DNA of 64,000 bases from Acridotheres tristis (lineage: Eukaryota; Chordata; Aves; Passeriformes; Sturnidae): positions 18,470,949-18,534,948 of the forward strand of contig CM072894.1 of NCBI GenBank assembly GCA_037013685.1. Direction: 5' to 3'. Made by a program: the position numbers and the translations under genes. Below, one piece after another: positions 54,132 through 64,000 of the stretch. The notes beneath the pieces were generated by a model, which saw nothing but the letters and a program-made list of their open reading frames with translations, did not search any database and was not told where the DNA came from. Numbering within the stretch: the stretch's first letter is position 1; every line of letters begins with the position of its first letter.

Positions 54132-54337
54132 GAGCTTTATGCAATGTCTGGAGGGTGGGAGTTTATAGAAAACGCGATGTCTCAACAGGCGAACACGCCT
54201 TTCTTCTGCAACTAGCACGATAAGAAAAAGACACCAGGCTCCTTGTGCTGCTGCTGTGCAGATCAGCACCCCGGAGTCCAGGAGCCAGCTTCTGAGGAAG
54301 CTGGAGCATCCCAGCCCAGATGGGACCTCACCATCGG

Positions 54338-54413
54338 ATGGATGGAAGAGCAGCAACTGCTTGCAAACTGCTCATATTATTGACTGCATGCATAATGCAG
54401 GGCAGTTGCCAAG
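54338..54413 (+). CDS. LRP2: LRP2 (megalin) coding exon 1: signal peptide
   Basis: Encodes 25 residues plus one base: MDGRAATACKLLILL, then TACIMQGSCQ, a classic signal peptide. Human megalin starts MDRGPAAVACTLLLALVAC and ends its first exon after GQ, so start, length, the AC-LL core and the exon end all match. The donor CAAG|GTAAGC is strong. LRP2 is the giant endocytic receptor of absorptive epithelia (kidney, yolk sac, neuroepithelium); its LDL-receptor repeats lie in later exons outside the window. I chose the ATG at 54338 on family grounds; an in-frame ATG at 54320 would add six residues. Divergent synteny with BBS5 supports the call. Confidence 0.92.
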
Positions 54414-54724
54414 GTAAGCGCTATGCTCCAGCCTCTCCGGAGTGGGAATTGCACCGCAAGGAGCACATCCCTCCTCAGGGGATTTTTATCAGGAAAAGAC
54501 CAAAGTGCGTGAAAGTAGAGGGTTAATGGGCGCTGATTCAAGGAGTTCTTTCGAATAGCTAGGGGAGACAGTTGGCTCTTTCCAGGAGTCATTTGATGGA
54601 GTCAGTTTCTGTTGTGGAAAAGTAAGTAGTGCCTTAAAAGCACTGCAAACACCACCGACTCTTTAACTTCACTTCATCTTGGTTTTAAATTATCCTAGGA
54701 TGCTTCCTTTGATTGTTTTTCTGA

Positions 54725-54755
54725 NTNGNANANGNTNTNTNTNTNTNTNTNTNTN
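54725..54755. repeat. Dinucleotide tract with alternating N calls
   Basis: Sixteen single N characters at every odd position from 54725 to 54755, with real bases between them, mostly T in the second half. Probably a (TN)n dinucleotide microsatellite that was not resolved. Confidence 0.8.
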
Positions 54756-54906
54756 CCTAGTTGTGTAAGACAGCAACACACAAACGTGGCTAGATTTTGA
54801 GGGACATCTCAGACTTTGCAACTCCACGGTCTAAACTTATGGTTTTACAGAAATGCAAGCAGGCAGGTTTTTCTGTGAGTCCTGATTACTGGCGGTGAAT
54901 AAGGCC

Positions 54907-54930
54907 AAAAAAAAAAAAAAAAAAAAAAAA
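54907..54930. repeat. Poly-A tract
   Basis: 24 consecutive A; no retroelement body recognised upstream. Confidence 0.95.
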
Positions 54931-57900
54931 TCACCCCAGACTTTTTGCATTTTTTCCTTGCGATCTTTGTGCCTTTCTTGCTACTGAAATACGGGTGGTT
55001 TTGCAGAGCAGAGTTCACCTGCATTCCAAGAGCTGGTTTGGTGACCACTGGAATTGTACCTAGAGTTGTTTTTGGTGAGAAGTGCACAGGCTGCAGCACT
55101 TGCACGTAGGCAGATGGGGCCGGGGACTGGGGGTTATGCGTGGACATGCTTGCATACGTGTGGTAGATGCAGTCATTTTCAGAAGGCTATAGGAAAGAAA
55201 CAGATGCTTAGTCTGGAGCACAATAAGCTCCCCTCAGTCGGTCTCAGACGCAGATTTGAAGTTGAGAGAGGGAGAACTTTTTCTCTGGGCTTTACTGTTG
55301 CTAGGCGACATGGAGGAGCATGTGACTGGCAGAGCAGGCTGAGTGCCGCTCCTCCGGTGCTAATCTGGCTGCTAGGGATGGAGCAGCCGTGTGCCCAAGT
55401 CCTCCCGCCGGCCTGGGACTGCAGCCGGTCTTCCTGCCTTCCCCTTCTTCACGCTGTTTAATTGCCTTGCATTGAAAATCAAGCCTGGCTTGCTGGAGCA
55501 AGAGTGGCCGTGGTGCATTTCCTCCGCCCCAGTATTGACCTGCAGTCCTGCTGGTTCTGTGTGTGTGTCTGTGTATTACGTGTGTGTTCAAATTGTTAAT
55601 CTGCTTTCTTTGCTCAACTCTTAGTTTAAGCTCCTTAGACAGAATCAACTAAGTAATTATACAGCAACTGCTGCTAGCAGCTCCCACTTATGAACAGGGA
55701 AATAAGAGATAGCTAATGTGCTGGAGACCTGCAAAAACTCCAGCCAAGGAGGTCACACTGGGCAGAATTAATCCTATGCACTATTATTTTACTTTGGATA
55801 GAATGGAACCTGCAGTGCAGATCAAAAATTTATTTTTTTGTTCTACAGCTGATTATGGTTGTCCAGAGCATACCTGATAAGTGACATGACAGAATAAACA
55901 GAGAGAGGCTTTGAACTAGTATCCATAGGTAGTAGGAGTACAGAATTTTTTTTACTTTTATGGCGTTCCTCCTCTTCTTTCTCTCATTCTCCCCTCCCCC
56001 CTTCCTCCACGGTAGAATAACTGTGGAAATCAAACAGTATAATTTTAGCAATGGATGACTGATACTAGTAAAGTACCTAAATATTAATTTTGCCTGCACT
56101 GTGATTATGATAGTGAAATATTTGATAACCTTAAGTTACAGTTCCTTAAATATTGAGATCATGTTAGACACTTATTTTAAAAAGAAAATTTGGAGAACCA
56201 TGAAAGCAGTCTCAAGCTTTAGAAGGAAAATAGTGAAAATCTATTATCTTGCCTGATCCTCAGTATTTCCAAAGGTGCTTCACTGATGTTTTTTAGATTT
56301 TGGTTGGCAATATGTGAGTGTTCCCAGTATAAGATGGATGTTTCTAGAAGAATTTCCCCTAAGCACTTGCTCAAATGACAGTACTCTTCTTCAATTTACC
56401 TAATTCTTGTTTAACTGAGAGTAAACATAGTGCTCATAAACGGGATAAAAATGCTGTGTTTTGTAATTGCCAGCAGCACAGGGCCTGTTTCTCCAACCTT
56501 TACTCTATAGGTCTTGATGCCTGTGGGGCAATTGTTGTCAGACAAAAGTGTAACTGGAATCTAAAAAGTAGTTAAGTGAAGGTAGTGTCAAGGAGGAGCA
56601 TCATGGGACTATTGCTCATGTTTGTTTTGAGGAATATCAAAGTGCTTCACACTTAGTTCATAAACTAGAGACAATGGATGGATGTTAGTGCACCAAATTT
56701 GATTTGTATCCTGAATCTCTGCAATGATAAATCATCAGCTTGATACATCCCAGGCAAATATGACTAAAATTTGTTACTATTATGAGGTCTCTATTAGTCT
56801 GAGAATGAAGGCTATTCTAAGAATGAAAGCATATGGTGTGATAAGATATATCAGAAATCACAATGAACATTTGCATGAAGTGTGGCAGGCCATTAAGAAA
56901 TAGATATGGTAAGACCAAGTGGAGGAGAGGTACAGCAGTTCTTTCTGGAAGTCATGGAGAAAGATGCTTTTCCATAAGGCATTGTAATAGTTCAATCTCC
57001 AATTAATAGATATCTTCTTCACTCAAAACTATTTAATTTGTCTGTAGGATGATGTACAGTGACATTGCTGTGGGTGACAGGTCAGAGTCACTATTCAGAC
57101 TTCCTTGTACAGCACTGTGCACTTTTAAATGACACAGAAGCCTGTCTGTAAGATTCCACTCCTGCCAAGACCTAGAGTTTGAAGACTTGAGTGACTGGAG
57201 ACTGAGAATTTGGAAGTAACGAGAAGGGAAAAAGGATGGCAAGAAATATGAATATGCCAATGCATTCCTGACATACAATTTACTGGGTCTTGTGCATTTT
57301 GGTGCTAATAATCCTGTGCTAGTACAATTTTCTTGGTTTCTCTTGGAGATTTACTCACACGAAATCAAGAGCAAAAATTGCACTGAGTGTCCATCTACCT
57401 GTTCTAAACTGGTTTACTTCTTGAGGCCTGAAAATTTAGAAGTATCTGTCAGTGAAATGTGTTATAGTCTTTTCACATTTTAATGAGTTTTTCTATGCAC
57501 TAATAGGGGTTTTAGGTTTTTTTTTCCTTGTTCTTTTTAATGAATAGCCCACTTCTGGTACATCTCTCGAATTTTCTTAATAATTTACTCTTTTTCTGTA
57601 TTCTGTTCAGTAAAGCATATCAGGTATTTGCAAAGTAATCACCTAAAGCAAAGAATGGGTCAAACCTCAGAATTTTAGTTAAATATTGAAAGCAGTTATT
57701 GGATGACACCTGGTTAGATTTAGGTTCTATGCCAAATGCTAGAATTACAGTAAATAATTAAGCTAGAAGAGTGAAGACAAACAGAGACAGAGCATCCAAG
57801 GAGATTTCAACTAAGATAAACGTGTGATGTGTGTGATGCTTCTATTTCCCTGTAAGACAAACCAAAACCTTCTTTCATAAATTGAGCTGATTGGAAATTT

Positions 57901-60900
57901 GAGCAATGAAATCCTACTTTAATCCAGATTTACTTGCCATGTGTTTTGCAGGAAATAGCAAAGATTCATTTAGGGGAAAGGTAGACTGCAATTTCATTGC
58001 AGCCTTCTAATTCTTTTCCTTTTGGGCTTCCTGGGTTGACATGAAATTACTTGTACTGTTTGGAGTCTTTCCCCTCCATACTCTGTGCACTCTTAACTTC
58101 TTGTTCTTTAACACTGAACCTGGAGGTTCTTCGAGATCTGAATATTCTTCTTTTTATTTAAGCAGTGAGCAGGCACATTGTAGACATAGTTTATTTTATC
58201 TCTGTTACTGGATCCATTCAGTCTTGTACAATACTTACTTTTAGATCTGAGTGGTTGTGATAACTTTTCTGATAGACAAATATGTAGCTTGAATCACACT
58301 GTACTATCACTTTTTTTTTAAGTGGAAGTTGTATCTTTTCTTTCAGAGCTCTACTTTAAAACATACTGGAACCATATAGCACTTTGGATGTTTCAGAGGA
58401 AGTTAAGCTTTCTAGAAGTTGCCATTGTTGAAAAACATTAAAAGTCCCTTCTCATTAAGGATCTACAGGTTGACATCTATTTAAGGAGTAGTGGATGTTT
58501 TTATTCCACTTTGACTAATTAGTGGTGATAATCATAGTTTGTCAGTTTCTTTTTAATAGCTTATACTGAATGTGGCAGAAAAAAGAGCTGTTTTTTAAAT
58601 TATTAAAAACTAAAGTACTTCTTTATGTAATTTGATAATATGCGAACAGCATAAAATACCTTGAGCTTTTTCTAGATGAAAGAATAACAAGGTGTCTTCT
58701 GAATCAACCCAGTGTAATTCCTTTAATTTTAAAAAATTACCCTGAGCTGTACTGATCTAAGACAGAAAAGAGATGATTCATTGAAGAGTAAACATCTCTT
58801 TAAATAGATTTTTATTGTTTGAGATCCATCTTGAAGTCTATTTTATTACGATAATGTTAATTTTTTTAACAGCTTTTTTCTCCCTTGACTCAGTACACTT
58901 ATAGGACAGTTGAAAAAAATTGTTTAATGAGTAAGCATAGAACTGTTAAATGAAATGGACAGCTTTTAGTGTATTCCTTGAGCTTTTACTGTTGATTTCA
59001 GGGGTTTTAATGTTTTCTTTGTTTTGCAATGCTGAAGGTGGATTAGAGATCAAAGGATCACTGTTACAAGTTTTGTTTTGGATTAATGGAATGACATATA
59101 AAAGTTGACTGAAATGGTTCTATTTCTATGACCTGTTCTATTTTATTGCCTTTGTTTTACAATCAAGAAGCCAGATCTTCAGCAAAAGGGCACTGTTTAC
59201 AGCAGCAGCATGTCTGCCCAATTATTTTCCTGCACAGCCAGGTCATGATACTACACCCTGCTGAGTCAAGTCAGAGAATGGGGAATTGGGATTCCCTTTT
59301 ATGGGGATTGCAGGGTTATGCTTTTGTGGACCAAGAAGGCTGGGGCTTTGGTTGTATTCTGTGGCATGTTTAAAATAAAAAAAAAAGGCATAGCCCACAA
59401 GATATCCCAAGAACTGACGCATTCACTGATATATTTAGAATATAGGTAATGGCATTTATCTTCAAAAACCATGGTGCACATTATCAACTCAAATAAATAT
59501 ACCTTAGAAAGTTCAGTTTACTTTGAGGAAGTATAAGGCCTACAGAACTGGAATACAGACATATATGAATAAGTCTTCCCAGATTTGTCCCAAAGAAGGA
59601 AATCTACTATGTAAAGTTCATGTCATTCAGTACCCATTTAGATCTGATCAAGCCCTTGTCATACCTTGTCATCTAAGGGTACAGCTTCATGGGAATTGAT
59701 GAGCCCCATGAATAGTTTGTTCACTGCTCCTGAGAGCAGGATGCTCCCACTCATCTTCTCTTTTCCAGTGTCCCATGCCCATGTTGCTGACAACCTTGAG
59801 TTGGTACTTCCTTTGTGCCACTGCTCATTGGACCTTGTCTGAGATGCTTTCACTTAGAAACGTGTGAGAAAAACCAAACATATGGAATTATGGCCTAGGG
59901 ATTTTGAACAGCATGCAGAAAGAAAGGCCTGATAGTTATTGGAGTTTAGAAAAGAAAGGGAACCTTGGCATTGTGTATATGTAGAGGTGTTGGGAAGAGG
60001 ATGAGAAAGAGACACTCCATTACACACTATGGTAAGTCAGGCTGGCCATGCAATCACTGTCTAATGCTACTCCTAAAAACCTTACCATGCTGGTAACAAG
60101 AGTAGTCCTATCATGGTTAGAATCAACAAGTGTTAACGCTGCTGGAAAATGTTTTGTAAAGTTGTCTTGAGTGAACAGATGGCTTGACTTGAATGGGGCT
60201 GCTCACATGTTCACTTTTGAGCAGAGTTGTAGGGCTGTTCTCAACCTGCAATGTAAGAAGTGAATTGGGTGATAACCAAGCACATGGAGTGTTGCTGAAG
60301 TTCTTGTTGGCCTTCTAGCTTTGTTAATAAAAATTACTTTTACTGATGCAAGGTCTAACACTTTTAAAAACTGTTTCATGTGAAACAAACTCCAGTTTGT
60401 CTGAAATGAGAGACAAAATCTGTGGTATCTTCCATAAGAATATTTGAGCTGTGTTAGCTCTGCAGTTATTAATTTTCTATATGAAGTCAGTCACAGAATG
60501 TGCTTTAAAGTTTCATTGAAAATGGGTGCAAAACTTTTAAATTCTTGGTCTATATAACTTTTGCTGATAGGAGTTAAGAATTCTCAGAAACTTAAATCCT
60601 TTAAGAGAGTAGAGGAAGGGAGAGCCCTAAATAAGCACCCTCTTAAAGGAAAAATCTTTTCTTTAAGGAGCCTGTGTGGAGATACTGACTCTCTGGACAG
60701 CAATATAACAGGTGTGGTTGCAATCTTCTAGCAGACATTGTGAAAGACTGATGGAAAAGTATTACTGTGAGGAGGGGATTACAAGTTAAAAGTTGCAGAT
60801 CTGTAGGCAAATGCCTGCAGTCCTCTGAGCAATGTGGTTTGTATATTGTGTGTTACCATTGAGATACTTGGGAGACAGTGTATGCCTTTCCTGGAGTTTT

Positions 60901-61506
60901 TTGTGCTTGCTTCTGGATGCAGGGACATAGGGTGCAGTACGTGTATGCTTTTGTGTTTCCAAGAATGTAGCAAGTGTAGGGCTTATGCAGCTATAGTTCT
61001 TCCTTACTATCAACCTCTGTGTCTGGAATCTGCTTAGAGTAGCTAGCTAATGCAATTTAAAGAATTATTTAAAATATTATGCCCAGCAGCTACTAATGAA
61101 GGGAAGTCAGCAGAATCAAGCATCCTTAAAAAGTCAAAATGGGTTAGTAAACCTGAGAGTTATAGAGTTTGGATGTTTAAGGAAATTATAGGTAAAATGC
61201 TTCCATTGGGGTTGACAGGAAGAATAATGTTTCAGGAGAAGATGATATTTCTTGTATTATCTTCTGATGAATATAAGGACTGTCTTTTTAATGTGGCACA
61301 CTCATTACTATTACTATTTGTGTAAAAGGATTTCTTAAATTATTTTAAAAATCAAAAACTAGAAAGAAAATATGTTACACTTAGAAACAAAACAGCCAGA
61401 GGGAGATTTAATTATTATTGTTTGTTTTCAGGTCCTTTAAGAAAAAACTGCATTTTGTGGGAGCACATCAGTCAACATTGTTGTTTCAGTTCAGGTGATA
61501 CTGGCA

Positions 61507-61569
61507 GGAGGTGTGGAATTAGATGATCTTTAAGGTCCCTTTGAACCCAAACCATTCTATGATTCTATA
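61507..61569 (+). mobile_element. CR1 LINE 3'-end fragment
   Basis: About 63 bases ending CCAAACCATTCTATGATTCT, the CR1 3' terminus, preceded by AGATGATCTTTAAGGTCCCT. A heavily truncated insertion in LRP2 intron 1, sense to LRP2. Confidence 0.88.
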
Positions 61570-63780
61570 ATCCATCATTTACTCAAGCCTGCCTTGACAT
61601 ACGGAATTTTGGGAAGCTTGATAAGGAGTGACCAGCCATTAGCTGCTAACTGAAACAGTCACTGCTGAATAAGGGGGAAATGTGATGTGTCAATGCATCC
61701 AAAAGAATATATGTACTTCCCAAAGTTCTGGGTAGTAGTAAGCAGCATTAGAATACCTATCTAGGCATGTGTAGTATGTGTTCTATCTATTCTATACTGA
61801 CACATCAGTTCTGCTTTTTTAACCATGTTCCCACCTGTTTAGTTTGCATTGAGTAACTGTTGCAATATTCGAAATTTGTGCAAAGTTGCTAGTGCCCTGT
61901 GAAGCTTTGGGGCACAGCTTTAATTGGTTTTTGTTTTTTGTTTTTTGTTTGTTTTTTTCTTAATCTAGTGTGCTACTGGTATGATGCTAAAGAATTTTGT
62001 TGTGGATATGGGTTCTGTGGTGGGAAGTAAAAAATAGCTTTCATTTTATGTACTTACTGTGTTTATTATCTGTAAGGGAAAGTGGTTCACTTTTTGCCTA
62101 ACAAATTTCATTTTTTATTTAATAACTTGTAATATAAAATTATAGTAAGATTTTATAATTTGGCAAATAGTTATACGTTGCATAGCCATTTTCATTCTAG
62201 CAATGATACAGTAAAGAAATACAACAATGACACAATTTCACTGTCATGAGCTGTGCAGGAAGGGTGTTACTGAGGTGAGTTACTAGCGCTACAATGACTC
62301 ATCAGCTTTCAGGAGAGCATGACAGAATTGAATGCAGGTCATCATCTCAGCATGGGGTCTAATTTTGAAAAAAAACCCCCTGCACATTAGTTGGAAAATT
62401 TATTTTAAAAACTATACAGGTCTCAAAATGATAAAAGCTTCCTGAGATGATTATTTTATAACCTGCTACTGCATCTGTCTGACTTTCTCAGTCATATATA
62501 CTGTACATGTTCTCTCGAAGTTGTTTAAGCACTTTTTTTTTTTTTTTTTGTCCCGCTTTTGACACACTGTGTAGTTGTAAATACTTCCTAGTCTTCAAGA
62601 TTTTCCTCTTTTGGTCATATTCCCCCCCACCTTCTGTTACCCAATTGTTATTCTACAGCAGCCGTGGGGCCATTATCAAGGTTCATTCTTATGAAAATGC
62701 TTGGGATGCTTCCTTCTGTGAGTAACTGAGGCTGTCTTTATTTCTATGGTGTTTGCATGTTCTTCTTCCTCTTTATGTCATATGGTCAATTAGAACAGAT
62801 TTTTGCATACTTAATGTGCCATTCATGAAAAAGAAGCTACTAAGATGCAGGAGAGTTGGGATGTGTATGCTTCCCTAGAGATTCACAGTGCTTGCCTTGC
62901 TTCCCCAGCTAACACAATCACAACTGATTTATGTGGATTAAGACACCTAGTGTCAAGACAACTGGTTGGGGTTATCCAACTGAAGGCAGAACATATTCTT
63001 CACATGTAATGTCCGAAACACATTTTTGTATTACAAGGCTAATCTTTCAGCAGCACTGCAAGTAGTGGTTCTCTTGAATTTGGCCATACAGATAATAATT
63101 TTACTAAAATCCCTAAGGAGTACAAATAGTTTTTGTTAGTGTCCTTCTGGAAAGTACTTTATATACAGTTTAGATTAAAGAAGGTGTCCAAGAAAAATTA
63201 ATGGCTTACCCTCAGTTATCACTGAAGTACAAGAAATTTGTCAGTGACTTAAATGAAAGAAGGAACCTGGTCTGTTCAATATAAAGAATATTTGCTTTAT
63301 CAGTAGAAAGGAGTATCACCTCCTGTCTATTAGAATTAGTCCTTTCTTAAAAGGATTATTTCTTATTCCTGCCTTGTTATAGGACTAAAACGATTGTAAA
63401 ATTTATTTATTGCTTTAAAAAAATGAGTTGAAACAAGATTATAAAGTAACCTACTTTTTATTATTTCGCTTGTAGTACTGTATGATGGAAAAGATACATA
63501 GTATGGATAGGTACTCTTTGTGAGCATGTATGGTAAATAAACTGTCATTGTTTTAAATTTAGAAGGTTGGGTTTTTTACATTTAGGATCAACGTGAATAA
63601 CTTTAAAAGATTGAATATCTTAATTTTTTTTAAATTTTTCCCGGAATAATTGGTTTGAAAGTGGTAATGTAGATACTAATGTTATTTTGTTTGCAATACC
63701 AGAGCCTTAAGAAAAAAAAATTAAAACTGAGATTTTTTTTTCTTGTTTTTTTTCCCTAGGAGGTCTGTATGTGGTATATT

Positions 63781-63801
63781 AAAAAAAAAAAAAAAAAAAA
63801 A
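63781..63801. repeat. Poly-A tract
   Basis: About 21 consecutive A in LRP2 intron 1. Confidence 0.9.
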
Positions 63802-64000
63802 GAGAACTTGCTCTCTCTATTGATTCAGGCTTAAACTTGAAAAAAAATTGAATAGATTTGTTAAGAACTAATTAATAAATAATTTCCATTTGTATCAGGC
63901 TGTTTGCATTTGCTGCTTTTTCAATTAATAAAACTGAAGTAAAGTAGAGCAGATGAGGATTATGAATATCTTTAATGTTGCTAGGAAGCATTTACAGTGT

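Larger units (their letters stand above)
54414..64000 (+). other. LRP2: LRP2 intron 1 (partial)
   Basis: Runs to the window edge. I looked for a second exon encoding the first LDL-receptor class A repeat (CIP...SDE pattern) and found none. The first 1.3 kb is fairly GC-rich. Contents otherwise: an N-interrupted dinucleotide tract, poly-A/T runs and one CR1 fragment. Confidence 0.8.

Noticed and set aside
54320..54337. Upstream in-frame ATG for LRP2
   Set aside because: It would add MGPHHR before the Met that matches the family start; kept only as an alternative.
53940..54356. 138-codon minus-strand open frame over the LRP2 promoter and exon 1
   Set aside because: Antisense to a supported exon, with no recognisable domain or splice signals.
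54414..64000. LRP2 exon 2 (LDL-receptor class A repeat)
   Set aside because: No stretch with the Cys pattern and SDE motif was found; intron 1 is taken to continue beyond the window.
1..64000. CRISPR arrays, operons, tRNA or rRNA genes
   Set aside because: No spaced direct repeats, no tRNA-like T-loop with matching arms and no rRNA motifs were seen; this is a vertebrate locus.

Overview
The window is vertebrate nuclear DNA, almost certainly from a bird. It carries spliced genes with many small exons, few repeats, two CR1 LINE 3' ends and one solo LTR of an endogenous-retrovirus family that I recognise from avian genomes. I cannot name the species.

Layout. (1) Positions 1-42 (minus) are the first 14 codons of BBS5, reading off the left edge. 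The CpG-rich promoter to about position 230 holds an RFX X-box-like site and a CCAAT box. (2) Positions 1945-33194 (minus) hold a complete type XXVIII collagen gene, which I resolved into 34 coding exons. A probable non-coding first exon and TATA promoter lie at about 34141-34374. The spliced product is 1162 residues: signal peptide, von Willebrand A domain, a short Cys-containing linker, about 531 residues of collagen repeat, a second A domain, an acidic linker and a C-terminal Kunitz domain. All 33 splice junctions between these exons keep the reading frame; 32 introns are GT-AG and one is GC-AG. (3) Positions 34.4-54.1 kb are intergenic, with no gene that I can support; they hold a CR1 copy, some GC-rich blocks and simple repeats. 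(4) Positions 54338-54413 (plus) are coding exon 1 of LRP2 (megalin), the signal-peptide exon, with a TATA box about 210 bases upstream. The rest of the window is LRP2 intron 1.

LRP2 and BBS5 are divergent neighbours in the human genome (2q31), with no collagen gene between them as far as I recall. Human COL28A1 is on chromosome 7. The gene here is therefore best read as the second type XXVIII collagen (COL28A2-like) kept by birds and fish and apparently missing from mammals, not as the COL28A1 ortholog. Its most striking feature is modular: fifteen collagen exons are exactly 69 nt, all in phase 0, and each has a one-residue defect of the Gly-X-Y repeat at the same place. The second A domain has Asn where the MIDAS motif normally has Asp.

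The three genes act in different places (ciliary BBSome, extracellular matrix, endocytic receptor). Their proximity is conserved synteny, not an operon-like unit.
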